Below are positions 8,435 through 17,580 of a stretch of DNA of 64,000 nucleotides, one piece after another; the stretch's first letter is position 1, and each line of letters begins with the position of its first letter. The stretch covers positions 31,783 through 95,782 of the forward strand of contig NZ_JAIVLF010000009.1 of NCBI RefSeq assembly GCF_020524485.1. Direction: 5' to 3'. The position numbers and the translations under genes are program-made. The notes below the pieces were generated by a model. It had not been told where the DNA came from. It did no database searches and saw only the letters and a program-made list of their open reading frames with translations. Origin of the DNA: Novosphingobium profundi (GTDB taxonomy: Bacteria; Pseudomonadota; Alphaproteobacteria; Sphingomonadales; Sphingomonadaceae).

Positions 8435-11400
8435 TTCGACCGGCTTTCCTGCGACGAACTGAGCAGCATCTTTTCCATGTATTTCATATGCTCGCGATTG
8501 TCGTTCATGAGCTTCTCAACCCAATGGAGATGCTGTTTGAACTCATCCATGCGGTCTTCGACACTTTTCCGGAAATCGCCCATGAGCAGGACATCCCCGT
8601 TCGAGATCTCACCCGAGTTCAGCGACGAGCGAAGATGCTGGTTCATGAATTTCGCGCGCAATATGCGATGGATGTCACGCTGGGCGACAACCGTGTTGGC
8701 ATAGCCGTTGCTCGTCCCCGCCGCGCGGTGGTGGTAGTAGGCAAGGGGTTCCTGGATCACCTCGATCTGGAATCTCTCGGCCACACGAAGGTGGAAATCC
8801 CAGTCGCCCAGGACCGGAAGTTCGCCATTGAACTGGCCGATGGCGTCCATGACCGACCTGCGGAACAGGAACGAGATGGGGGGGAACTGGTTTTCGAGCG
8901 CGAGCTTGGACAATTCGATCGCTTCGAACTTCTTGAACGGAAACCGCTCGCGCTCGATTGTCCTGTCGTTGTCGATTTCCTCGATGACGACCGTCGCATG
9001 GGTGACCACGCCGCCCACACTGGGATCCGCGGTGTCGAGAAGGCGAATGGTTCGCTCCAGGAATTCGGGAGCCCAGGCATCGTCGTCGTCGTGAATCGAG
9101 ACGAATTCACTCGCCGTATTTGTGAGACCGGCGTTGGAGGCATTTTCCATGCCTGTAGGAGCCGGATTGCTGATGATCTGGGCGCGTCCTTGCAAGGCGT
9201 GCTTGCGCGCATCGACGAGAGCCTGGACGGGGCGGGGATCGCCGCCGTCGTTGACGATGACCAGTGTCCAGTCCGAAAAGGTCTGGTTGATGACGCTGTC
9301 GATCGCTCGCTGGAGCAGGACGGGACGATCCTTGGTCCGCATGACCACGGCGGCCCGGCCAAAGCCGATGCGGTTGGCCGGTTTCAGCCCGGTCCGGGGC
9401 TGGGCGCTGATCGGCCTGGCCGGTTCGTCCCAGCGTTCGACCAGTCCCTGGGCCAGCTGGACCGCGCGATAGGCACCATCGGGCATCGCCGCGCGAAAGC
9501 CCCGAATGTTCCGGAGCAAATCGAACTCTACCGACTCGCGCCCGCGGAGCATGCTCGTTTCAGCTTCGCGATACCAGAACAAGGGGCGGGTGAGGAGTTC
9601 ATGCCCGAGCCCCAGTGACGCGGCCCTGGAATAGAATTCCCAATCCTCATGGCCGCGGCCATAGTCCTCAGTAAACCCACCGATCTTCTCGAAGCCCTCA
9701 CGGGTGACCAGCATGTTGGCATCGCCAAAGCAATTCGTGAGCATGCCTCCGGCGACATCGGCCCCCAGCGGTGCGCCGATGCGGCGCGGCACGTCGAGGC
9801 CGGGGTCGATGGCATCAAGGGCATCGAAGAGGGCGAAGCGGGAGGTGACGATGGCGGCGCCGGTCTCTCGCTGCACGCGCAGGAATTCCCGGATCATCAT
9901 CGGGTGCGCCAGGTTGTCATCATCCATGAAGATGATGAACTCGCCCTTCGCCTCGCGCGCGGCCGTATTGCGGGCGGCGCCCAGATAGCGGTTGCTCTGG
10001 CGAACGATCCGACCGTTCTTGTCCTTCAAGGACGTCTCGATCTGCGCGAGTTCGTCCGCGATCCCGGCAAGGCTGCTGCCGTCATCAACGACAATGAATT
10101 CCAGGTTGGGGTAATTGCAGGCTTCCACCGAAGCGATCGTCTGGCGCAGAAGCGTGGGTCGGTTGAAGTGGCTGATGCAGACACTGACAAGCGGGGGCAA
10201 GGCCGCGTCATCGGGGGGGGACGCGGGGGGCGTGTTGGTCTCCGTCTGCTCCTGGACGGCGAGCAGGCTTGCCAGGCTTGCCGCTGCGGGCTGGCCGCTC
10301 CGGTCCTGCGGGACGTATTCTGCGCGCACGAGCCGTTCGATGTCCTGCGCAAGCGCCGAGGGATTGCCGGCATCGAACGCACTGGCACCAAAGGGCGTCA
10401 TGCCCGCGCGCACGCACAGTTGCTCCCAGCAGGTGCCCGCAAGTTCCGGAACCGCGACATGGTATGCCTTGGCGAACCGGGCAATGACCCGGCGATAACC
10501 GTCCCAGGTCAAGTTGGGATGGATGCGGAGTTGGAACGGCCACTTGCGCGCGCGGTCGCGCAGGAATTCAACGCCGCCGCGCTCGCGCACCAGGTCGTCC
10601 GGGCCGATGATAGCAATGTTGAGGGCGTCGGCTCCGACCGCGGCGTTGCGGGCGACGCGATCAAGAGCGTCGCAGAAGAGGCGAAGCTGGTTGCGTGTCC
10701 GCAAGGGTCCGGCGAAAACCAGCCAGAGGCCCTGGGCGAGGGTATCGGCCGCCAGCTTGGTGGGTTCGGCGTTTGCGGTCAGGTCCGTGACGAGGGGCGT
10801 GACCTGCTTGCCAAGAAGCTCGGTTGCGCGCCTGGCGGCGCTGGAGTTGGCCGCGATGACCCGTGTCGCCCCCTTGAGGGCGCGGCGTTCCAGCGCTTCC
10901 TCGAAGATGGCTTCGGGCTGATCGAGCAACTGATCGTTGTCGAGGATGTCAGCGATGCTCAGATTCTCGCAGAGGACCACAACTTCGGTGTCCCCGGGAA
11001 GGAGGCCCTGGCGCAGCGAATCTGCGCAATAGGCGGTCACGCCCTGCCGACTGGTCGCGAAGATCTTGCGGAACCGATTGGCCTTTATCCAGATGTCGAG
11101 ATTGTAGGCGGCCAGCGAGGCGTCGTAGGCATTCGAAGGCAGCGGGGGGGCGGGAATGCGCACGAATTCGGCGTGTTCCAGGGCAACCTGCCCGGCCTTG
11201 CCAACCAGATCCTCGACAATGGCGCTGCAACTCTCCTCGTTTGCGCCGGGCGAGGCTCCGATGTGCGGGAGGGCGATGGTGATCGGGTCTTGGCATGCCT
11301 GGGCCGAGGCCACCGCCAGAAACAGCAAGGAGCGCGCTTCTTCGCGTGCGCGCGCACTTTCTCCGGGAGAGGGCAGAAGGAAGCACAGGCCTTCCCGGTC

Positions 11401-13287
11401 GACACCCGCGCTGCCGAGCGTGAAGGGGCGCTGCTGTTCGATGAGCGTTATGGGGTAGGTGAAAAGTTCGTCACCGTCGAGTTCGACATGAACGGTGAGC
11501 TCGGCACCGGCGGGTGCGTTCAACTCGAAACGGAAGCCGTGGTGCGGGGGCATCATTCCGTTCGATGCCAGCGCCGGCGAAAATTCATCCGCGGGTCCGG
11601 AGGCGAGGATTTCGCGCCCCCGCCTGACCGTCACGTTGGCGACCGAGCCCGGTGCCCAGGGGGCGACAACCCAGCCCGCAAGGCACTTGCCAGGCAGGGC
11701 TTCAAAGTCGGACAGGACCTGACTTCGGGGGTCCCCCGCCTGAAAGAAGATGGGCCTTTCCGGCAAGAGGCCATCGGTTCCGGCAATCCGGATCTGGGCC
11801 TTGTGAAGCTTGCCGTCGAGCCATCGGTTCGAGATGGCAGCCGAGAATGTCCAGAGGCGACTGTCGTGGTCCTCCTTGTAGGGGGAGGCGTCTTCGTTGT
11901 CTTCGGCCCGCTTGAGGGCAATGCCTTGGACGGGGCGGCCATCGAGGAGCAGTTCGGCGACGAGGCTGGCGCTCTTGGGGCCTGCCTGGCGAATGCTTCC
12001 GTGCAGGACGTTGTCCTTCACGTCGAGTTCCACGTCGTAGTGGCGAAAGGCCAGTGTCCGCTCGATCCCGTCTGCAGGGTTGGGGCCCGCTCCGATCGTC
12101 ACCCGATAGTCGCCGTCCTCCAGTTCGGGGTCTTCGATGAAATGGTCAAACGCGGCGCATCTCTCGTTGCCCAGCGTGGCAATTTCCTGGCCATCGAAGG
12201 CCAGGTGGAAGGGCGCATCGGGTGTCTTGGCACGCACGACGAAACCGCGGATGCGATCCGAATTGAAGCGATCAAGGCAAAGCGCAAGCTGCTGGGAGGA
12301 GGAAATCTCGAACGGGAATTCTCGGGCCAGGACGGTCTGGTGTTGGATCTGCACTTCGAGGAGGAGCGACGCGGTCTCCTCGCCCATCGCTTCGCTGACC
12401 GCAGACCAGATCGCTTCGGGGGGCAGTTGGTAGTCGAATTCACCGTCGGGGCCGGTCGTCCCCGAGTGCACCGTTTTTCCGTTCAGGGTGATGGCAAGAT
12501 CGAAGGTTCCTGCTGCGCCGTTCTCGATCCACGAGGTGCCCGAAACTCCTGCCGGCGAACACGTGCAAATGTCCGCGCAGACTTTGGCGAAAGTGCGCGC
12601 ACCAAGCTCCAGAAAGACACCGCCATCCGTTTCACAACTCAGCGCAAGTTGGTGCGGCAGGCCGTCCTTGATCGCATGGGGCACGCCAATCGCGAACATG
12701 TGGTTGCCATCGCCCTTGCCCGCATCGCGCAAGTCCTCCCGGAATTCGGAGGCCTGCGCCGAGGCAATAACCTTGCCGCCTTCGAGCAGTTCGATCCGGA
12801 GCCGGCGACCTGGTTCGGTGCGGGAGACGGCCCAACCACGAATTTCGTTCAGATCGATCACATCAATGCTGTAATCGATCCTGGCCTTTCCGCGGCCTGG
12901 CGATTGGGCGTTCGGGCCGCTCTCGTCTTCGATGGCGAAGTGGGCTTCGAAGCCGTTCGTGCATTTCAAGGTGATGTCATGACCGGGCAGCAGATTGTGC
13001 TGGCCATCCAGGGCGATATGGAAACCGTGGTCACCCTTGCCCTTGCCAACAAGCTTGAGATCTTCGCGGAACATGTCCGCGCGGGCCGAGCCGATCAGCT
13101 TGCCATCCTGAAACAATTCCATTTCAAGGTGTTCGTCGGGCTGACCTTGGTCCCAGATCCATCCGGATATGACTTTGTCATCGGCGCGATCGATATTGTA
13201 CTGGACGGCGGTGCGATGTCCTGCCTTTCGCTTGCCTCCCGCTGTGCGGGCGGCGCCAAATCCGAACAGGGTATCAATCTTTTTCAT
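8431..13287 (-). CDS. Giant multidomain glycosyltransferase (repeat modules, GT-B-like region, two GT2 domains)
   Basis: 1,618 residues. The ATG at 13287 is preferred because GAGA lies 6 bases before it; an ATG 12 bases upstream has no ribosome-binding site. The N-terminal ~620 residues are built of repeated beta-rich modules. The first two (about 28-113 and 118-210) share I.GW, a D/E-rich middle, FREDL, GKG and H.F.I, showing a clear duplication; weaker copies (G-F/W at about 330 and 540) follow. Residues ~640-1010 look like a GT-B glycosyltransferase region. Two GT2 domains follow: PLVSVCISHFNRP with MDDDN (~1030-1280), and AVVMRTKDRP with HDDDD (~1310-1530). The C-terminal ~80 residues are helical and charged. 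One polypeptide could therefore add two or three sugars per cycle. It is coupled to the HAD gene downstream. Confidence 0.82.
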   Translation of the reverse strand: MKKIDTLFGFGAARTAGGKRKAGHRTAVQYNIDRADDKVISGWIWDQGQPDEHLEMELFQDGKLIGSARADMFREDLKLVGKGKGDHGFHIALDGQHNLLPGHDITLKCTNGFEAHFAIEDESGPNAQSPGRGKARIDYSIDVIDLNEIRGWAVSRTEPGRRLRIELLEGGKVIASAQASEFREDLRDAGKGDGNHMFAIGVPHAIKDGLPHQLALSCETDGGVFLELGARTFAKVCADICTCSPAGVSGTSWIENGAAGTFDLAITLNGKTVHSGTTGPDGEFDYQLPPEAIWSAVSEAMGEETASLLLEVQIQHQTVLAREFPFEISSSQQLALCLDRFNSDRIRGFVVRAKTPDAPFHLAFDGQEIATLGNERCAAFDHFIEDPELEDGDYRVTIGAGPNPADGIERTLAFRHYDVELDVKDNVLHGSIRQAGPKSASLVAELLLDGRPVQGIALKRAEDNEDASPYKEDHDSRLWTFSAAISNRWLDGKLHKAQIRIAGTDGLLPERPIFFQAGDPRSQVLSDFEALPGKCLAGWVVAPWAPGSVANVTVRRGREILASGPADEFSPALASNGMMPPHHGFRFELNAPAGAELTVHVELDGDELFTYPITLIEQQRPFTLGSAGVDREGLCFLLPSPGESARAREEARSLLFLAVASAQACQDPITIALPHIGASPGANEESCSAIVEDLVGKAGQVALEHAEFVRIPAPPLPSNAYDASLAAYNLDIWIKANRFRKIFATSRQGVTAYCADSLRQGLLPGDTEVVVLCENLSIADILDNDQLLDQPEAIFEEALERRALKGATRVIAANSSAARRATELLGKQVTPLVTDLTANAEPTKLAADTLAQGLWLVFAGPLRTRNQLRLFCDALDRVARNAAVGADALNIAIIGPDDLVRERGGVEFLRDRARKWPFQLRIHPNLTWDGYRRVIARFAKAYHVAVPELAGTCWEQLCVRAGMTPFGASAFDAGNPSALAQDIERLVRAEYVPQDRSGQPAAASLASLLAVQEQTETNTPPASPPDDAALPPLVSVCISHFNRPTLLRQTIASVEACNYPNLEFIVVDDGSSLAGIADELAQIETSLKDKNGRIVRQSNRYLGAARNTAAREAKGEFIIFMDDDNLAHPMMIREFLRVQRETGAAIVTSRFALFDALDAIDPGLDVPRRIGAPLGADVAGGMLTNCFGDANMLVTREGFEKIGGFTEDYGRGHEDWEFYSRAASLGLGHELLTRPLFWYREAETSMLRGRESVEFDLLRNIRGFRAAMPDGAYRAVQLAQGLVERWDEPARPISAQPRTGLKPANRIGFGRAAVVMRTKDRPVLLQRAIDSVINQTFSDWTLVIVNDGGDPRPVQALVDARKHALQGRAQIISNPAPTGMENASNAGLTNTASEFVSIHDDDDAWAPEFLERTIRLLDTADPSVGGVVTHATVVIEEIDNDRTIERERFPFKKFEAIELSKLALENQFPPISFLFRRSVMDAIGQFNGELPVLGDWDFHLRVAERFQIEVIQEPLAYYHHRAAGTSNGYANTVVAQRDIHRILRAKFMNQHLRSSLNSGEISNGDVLLMGDFRKSVEDRMDEFKQHLHWVEKLMNDNREHMKYMEKMLLSSSQESRSK

Positions 13288-13913
13288 CGAAATTCTCATT
13301 TGGTAAGGCGTTGCCGAAGGCAGGCAGTGAGGCGGGGCAAGCGGAAGATTCCAAGTAGCGTGGGCATTGCGTCCCTGAGATGAAATTTCGTCAATGTCAG
13401 TGCGGAGGCTGGCGGTCGTTTCTGGGAGGGGAAGGTAACTCTTTGGTCGATCAAGGCAATGGCTTGCGCACTTTTCTCCTCCGGTTGCATCGGCGTTTCA
13501 CCAGAACGGCGCGCCACCGCCTTGATGAGGGGTAGCGTTGTAGCATCGCGTCGACAAATCGTTTGTGTTCATTAAGTTGGGTAGATCAGCTGGAGAGGGC
13601 GTGGATGTCCGGGGGGCACGGCCTGTTCCAAAGGCAGGGGGCCTTGATGCAGCTGGCGGGCGCGGTTCGCGTGCGCCTTTTTAGGCGTTTGTCTCACTTT
13701 TGAACCGGCCGTCGGAAAGGGCGTACACCTGAATGCGAAAGCGATCTTCGCTTGAGCCCGTACTGGCCTTGTGATTGGTAAGGATTTCAGAAGTCTGGCG
13801 GGCGTTGCCAAGGGCTGCAATCGGCCGCATAACGGGCCGGTACTCCTGCGGCCGCAAGCGTATGCGATGCCGCTGCGTCTCGAATGCTGAAGCTATTTTT
13901 GGAATAATAAAGT
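13288..13913. other. Intergenic region without a supported gene
   Basis: About 626 bases between divergently oriented genes (giant glycosyltransferase leftward, sulfotransferase rightward). Short open frames here lack ribosome-binding sites and recognisable sequence. A small AAGGC/GCCTT hairpin (13631-13645) and a terminator-like hairpin at 13659-13682 are the only clear structures. The last ~40 bases turn AT-rich and probably hold the promoter of the sulfotransferase gene. Confidence 0.6.
13659..13682 (+). terminator. Rho-independent terminator-like hairpin with T5, no gene feeding it
   Basis: GGCGC (13659-13663) and GCGCC (13673-13677) pair around a 9-base loop and are followed at once by five T residues. 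The orientation suits plus-strand transcription, yet no plus-strand gene precedes it in the spacer. Confidence 0.45.
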
Positions 13914-14582
13914 ATGCCAGTCAATATTCTCAACAATAAGATTTCCTATTTTCCTGTTCCGAAGACGGCCTGCACTTCGATAAAGTATCTCTTCTATTAC
14001 GTTGAGAATGGCAAAGATTTTGAAATGACGGAAGTAAATGGGGAGGTGCAACATATACACAACTCCATGTACCCGACGGAATATTTCCAGGTCGTTGATC
14101 AGAAAGCTCTCGTGGGGTCGACGCGGATTGCGGTAATTCGTGATCCGGTCGCCCGGATGCTGTCTGCTTTCAGCAATCGCGTAGGCTTCCACAAGGAGTT
14201 GTCCGAGGACCGGATCGACATGGAAATGGCTCGGAAGCTAGAGGTGCATCCCAACCCTTCTCCAGACCACTTTTTCAACAATATCGAGAAATTTCGAGCT
14301 CTGTCGCCTTCGATCAAGCATCATACGGATATGACGTCGGCATTTCTCGGCTATGATCTTAGTTACTATCACAAGATCTACACGATCAATGAACTCGATG
14401 AGCTTGTGGATTTCCTGCAGGGTGAGACGGGCATGGATCTCAAGATGGGACGCGAGCAGACTGGAGGGGCCAAGCTGGCTTTCTCCGACCTTCTCCCGCG
14501 CGCGCGCAAGAACCTTCTGCAATATTGCTATGGTGACTACGCTCTGATGCGGGGCTACTATTTGCCGCCGAAGGTTTATTGA
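13914..14582 (+). CDS. Sulfotransferase family protein (PAPS-dependent, carbohydrate type)
   Basis: 222 residues. The N-terminal motif FPVPKTACTSIKYLF (13-27) matches the 5'-phosphosulfate binding loop of the Sulfotransfer_2/carbohydrate sulfotransferase group, and AVIRDPVARMLSAFSNR (73-89) matches the 3'-phosphate binding element. Family role: transfer of sulfate from PAPS to a hydroxyl of a sugar. Beside capsule genes it suggests a sulfated polysaccharide, though the acceptor is inferred. Base composition is visibly more AT-rich than every neighbour, and codons such as AAT, AAA and TTT are frequent, which suggests horizontal arrival. It is monocistronic, with a hairpin about 40 bases downstream. 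Confidence 0.8.
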   Translation: MPVNILNNKISYFPVPKTACTSIKYLFYYVENGKDFEMTEVNGEVQHIHNSMYPTEYFQVVDQKALVGSTRIAVIRDPVARMLSAFSNRVGFHKELSEDRIDMEMARKLEVHPNPSPDHFFNNIEKFRALSPSIKHHTDMTSAFLGYDLSYYHKIYTINELDELVDFLQGETGMDLKMGREQTGGAKLAFSDLLPRARKNLLQYCYGDYALMRGYYLPPKVY

Positions 14583-14621
14583 CCTGCGCGAAAACTGAAG
14601 TCTTCGTGCGCGATAGGGTCG

Positions 14622-14650
14622 GGGCGCCTTGCGTGCAGGCGCCCTCTTGC
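14622..14650 (+). terminator. Candidate terminator after the sulfotransferase gene
   Basis: GGGCGCC (14622-14628) pairs perfectly with GGCGCCC (14638-14644) around a 9-base loop and is followed by TCTTGC, a poor T-tract. It sits 40 bases past the stop codon. Confidence 0.45.
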
Positions 14651-14803
14651 AGGTGATATGCTGGGCAAACCTTGCGCGATCCACCGGGCACAGGAGGCGC
14701 GCGGCAGGACCGTGTCCACGGATGGTATGCGGCTAGGCTGCAGAGCATTTTTTCGGGCGCGGATTGGCGCCGTACTGCGTTGGGTGCACATGAGGATCGT
14801 GAA

Positions 14804-15850
14804 ATGAGGTCTTACCGCAAGCTGGCCCGAACAGGCGCACGAAGCCTTTGCATGCTGGGTCTTGTCTGCCTTTCCGGTGGTCCCGCAGGCGCAGGCGCAC
14901 GAGAGAGCAGAGCGGCTGCCTCGGCTCAAGCCGAGGAGGTTCTTTCCCGCCAGGTGGGTCCATGCATCAACATTGGCGACAAGCTGGATGCGCGCCATGA
15001 AGGCGACCTTGCGCCACCTGCGACGGACAAGGATTTCACCGATATCGCCGCAGTTGGTTTCAAGACAGTGCGTCTGCCGGTCATGTGGAGTGCCCATCAG
15101 GGCGGCGCGCCGGACTACATGATCGACCCGGCGTTCATGCAAAGGGTAGTCGACGTGGTCGATGCCGCATTGGCGGCCGATCTGCGTGTCATTCTCGATG
15201 TCCATCATTTCCATGAGGCCATGCGCGATCCGGCAGGAAGCCGGACGCAGTTCCTTGCGACGTGGACGCAGATTTCGGATCAGTTCGCAGGAGCCCCCCC
15301 GCAACTCTGGTTCGAACTTCTCAATGAGCCGCAAGGCAAGCTGACCAACAGGAACATCCCGGCACTCTATGCCCCCGCCATCGATCTGATACGCCAGAAA
15401 CACCCGGATCGCGTCATCGTGATCGGCGGAGGCTGGTGGAGCAGCGTCGGCCAGTTGAAGACCATTCCCCTCTTCAAGGATCCCGACCTTGTCTACACGT
15501 TCCACTACTACGACCCGGTCGCCTTCTCGCAGCAGGGCGCCCCGACCAAGAAGCCGGTGCCGATCGGGGCAACTTTCGGGACGCCTGAGGACTATGCGCA
15601 CCTGAAGGCAAGCGCCGAGGCGGCGCGGGCCTTTGTGCGGCGAACGGGCAAGCCTTTGTTCCTCGGTGAGTTCGGGGCCTATGGCGTCATCCCGCAGGAG
15701 CAGCGCGTGACGTATTACAAGGCAGTGCACGATGCGTTCGAGAATGTCGGGATCGACAGCTGCGCGTGGGGCTACGATAATTCCTATCCGATCCGTGATC
15801 CCAAGACGCGTCGGTGGAGCAAGCCGATGTTGCGCGCCTTGGGTCTTTGA
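14804..15850 (+). CDS. Secreted glycoside hydrolase family 5 (cellulase-like)
   Basis: 348 residues. The ATG is placed at the start of a signal peptide (basic MRSYRKLARTGAR, then a hydrophobic stretch, cleavage near AGAGA, residues 27-32), with GAGG 8 bases upstream; a longer in-frame version would bury the signal. GH5 hallmarks are present: RLPVMW near residue 90, DVHHFHE, the acid/base Glu in LLNEPQG (E175) and the nucleophile Glu in FLGEFGAYG (E289). Known chemistry of the family is retaining hydrolysis of beta-1,4-glucans or related polymers. Between capsule and rhamnose genes it may trim or release the organism's own polysaccharide, as cellulase-like hydrolases do in other exopolysaccharide loci. 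The exact substrate is unknown. Confidence 0.85.
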   Translation: MRSYRKLARTGARSLCMLGLVCLSGGPAGAGARESRAAASAQAEEVLSRQVGPCINIGDKLDARHEGDLAPPATDKDFTDIAAVGFKTVRLPVMWSAHQGGAPDYMIDPAFMQRVVDVVDAALAADLRVILDVHHFHEAMRDPAGSRTQFLATWTQISDQFAGAPPQLWFELLNEPQGKLTNRNIPALYAPAIDLIRQKHPDRVIVIGGGWWSSVGQLKTIPLFKDPDLVYTFHYYDPVAFSQQGAPTKKPVPIGATFGTPEDYAHLKASAEAARAFVRRTGKPLFLGEFGAYGVIPQEQRVTYYKAVHDAFENVGIDSCAWGYDNSYPIRDPKTRRWSKPMLRALGL

Positions 15851-15941
15851 GATCTGATTTCGGGGCCGGGGCGGTGTGCGATCCGCCGCCAAAATGCAAA
15901 ATGCCCTAGGTCTGAGGATGCAGGTCCGCTAGGAAACTTTC

Positions 15942-16508
15942 ATGGAAATCCAGCAATGTGCCATCGAAGGCGTGGCCATAATCACCCCGCGCCAAATTGG
16001 CGATGAGCGAGGCTATTTCGCCGAAACGTTCCGGGCCGATCTCTTTGCCGCCTCCTGCGGCGATGCCGTTTTCGTCCAGGATAACGAATCGCTCAGCGCA
16101 AAGGCCGGTACGATACGCGGCCTCCACTTCCAGAGCGCGCCGCACGTCCAGGGCAAGCTCGTGCGCTGCACGGCGGGATCGCTCTTCGACGTGGCGGTGG
16201 ACATTCGGGTGGGCTCGCCCACTTATGGCCAGTGGGTGGGAGAGACGCTGAGCCCGCAGAACGGCAAGCAGCTGTGGGTTCCGCCCGGCTTTGCCCACGG
16301 CTTCTGTTCGCTCGAGCCCGACACGGTCATCTGCTACAAGGTCACCGGCTACTACAGCGCCGAATGCGACAAGGGCCTCGCCTTCGATGACCCCGAGATC
16401 GCCATTGCCTGGCCCGACGTGGCCGACCGTGAGACGCTCTCGGGCAAGGACCGGGTGCAGCCTTCGCTGGCGCAACTGCCCACCTATTTCCAGTACGAAG
16501 GGGCCTGA
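15942..16508 (+). CDS. rfbC: dTDP-4-dehydrorhamnose 3,5-epimerase
   Basis: 188 residues, the normal family length. RmlC features are GYFAETFR, FVQDNESLS, GTIRGLHFQ with the catalytic His, the conserved VRCTAGSLFDVAVDIR, and the C-terminal PPGFAHGF. It epimerises C3 and C5 of dTDP-4-keto-6-deoxyglucose, the third step to dTDP-L-rhamnose. It is the first gene of a compact rfbC-B-D-A operon; 4 bases separate its stop from rfbB. Rhamnose donors feed the glycosyltransferases to the left and probably the second polysaccharide cluster. Confidence 0.95.
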   Translation: MEIQQCAIEGVAIITPRQIGDERGYFAETFRADLFAASCGDAVFVQDNESLSAKAGTIRGLHFQSAPHVQGKLVRCTAGSLFDVAVDIRVGSPTYGQWVGETLSPQNGKQLWVPPGFAHGFCSLEPDTVICYKVTGYYSAECDKGLAFDDPEIAIAWPDVADRETLSGKDRVQPSLAQLPTYFQYEGA

Positions 16509-16512
16509 TCCC

Positions 16513-17580
16513 ATGCGTGTGATCGTGACCGGCGGCGCTGGCTTCATCGGCTCGGCGCTGGTGCGCCATCTCGTGCTCGACAAGGGCTACGAGGTTCTCA
16601 CCATCGATGCCCTGACTTACGCGGGCTGCGAGGCTTCGCTTAAGGCAGTCGAAGGCAACGCACGGCACCGTTTCCTGAAAGCCGATATCCGCGACCGCGC
16701 GGCGATGGACGCGGCCATCGGCGAATTTCAGCCCCAGCGCATCATGCACCTTGCGGCCGAGAGCCATGTCGATCGCTCGATCACCGAGGCTGCCGACTTC
16801 ATCCACACCAACGTGGTGGGCACCTTCACGCTTCTGGAAGCGGCGCGAACCTACTGGAACACGCTGGAAGGCAAAGCCAAGGAGGCCTTCCGCTTTCTGC
16901 ATGTGTCGACCGACGAGGTCTACGGTTCGCTGGGCGAAGAAGGGCTCTTCACCGAGACCACGCCCTACGATCCCAGTTCGCCCTATTCGGCGTCCAAGGC
17001 GGCCTCGGACCACCTCGCCAAGGCCTGGAAGCGTACCTACGGCCTGCCGGTGGTGGTGTCGAACTGCTCGAACAACTACGGCCCCTACCACTTTCCCGAA
17101 AAGCTGATCCCGCTCACGATCCTGAACGCGCTCGCGGGCAAACCGCTGCCGGTCTACGGCAAGGGCGAAAACGTGCGCGACTGGCTCTTCGTCGAGGATC
17201 ACGCCCGCGCCCTCGACCTCATTGTCGCCACGGGCCGGGTGGGTGAGACCTACAACGTGGGCGGGCGCAACGAGCGGCGCAACATCGATGTCGTGCGCAC
17301 GATCTGCCGCGAACTTGACCGACTGGTGCCCACCGATACTCCGCGCGAATCCTTGATCACGTTCGTGGCCGACCGTCCCGGACACGACGCGCGCTATGCG
17401 ATCGATGCGACCAGGCTGGAGGACGAACTGGGCTGGAAAGCGCAGGAAAACTTCGACAGCGGCATTGCCCGGACGGTGCGCTGGTACCTCGAGAACGAGT
17501 GGTGGTGGGCCCCCTTGCGCGCTCGCTACGACGGCGAGCGCCTCGGCCTGAGCCCGAACGAAAGCAAGCAGACAGCATGA
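16513..17580 (+). CDS. rfbB: dTDP-glucose 4,6-dehydratase
   Basis: 355 residues from the ATG that begins MRVIVTGGAGFIGSALVR, the NAD-binding glycine motif; the frame stays open farther upstream but overlaps rfbC and carries no domain. SDR-type catalytic elements: STDEVYGSLG, and SPYSASKAASD with the Tyr-x3-Lys pair; CSNNYGPYHFPEKLIP is the substrate-binding loop typical of RmlB. It converts dTDP-glucose to dTDP-4-keto-6-deoxyglucose. Its stop overlaps the start of rfbD (ATGA). Confidence 0.95.
   Translation: MRVIVTGGAGFIGSALVRHLVLDKGYEVLTIDALTYAGCEASLKAVEGNARHRFLKADIRDRAAMDAAIGEFQPQRIMHLAAESHVDRSITEAADFIHTNVVGTFTLLEAARTYWNTLEGKAKEAFRFLHVSTDEVYGSLGEEGLFTETTPYDPSSPYSASKAASDHLAKAWKRTYGLPVVVSNCSNNYGPYHFPEKLIPLTILNALAGKPLPVYGKGENVRDWLFVEDHARALDLIVATGRVGETYNVGGRNERRNIDVVRTICRELDRLVPTDTPRESLITFVADRPGHDARYAIDATRLEDELGWKAQENFDSGIARTVRWYLENEWWWAPLRARYDGERLGLSPNESKQTA

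Noticed and set aside
9649..13383. A plus-strand open frame of over 1,200 codons opposite the giant glycosyltransferase
   Set aside because: High-GC codon bias makes long antisense frames. The minus-strand frame has glycosyltransferase motifs and a ribosome-binding site; the plus-strand translation has no recognisable domain.
13296..13820. Two minus-strand frames of ~75-80 codons in the spacer before the sulfotransferase gene
   Set aside because: No ribosome-binding sites, no motif, Arg/Pro-rich composition as in random GC-rich sequence.
15916..15937. GGAAAC half-site before rfbC as a further parS
   Set aside because: Only one arm matches; the left arm differs at three of six bases.
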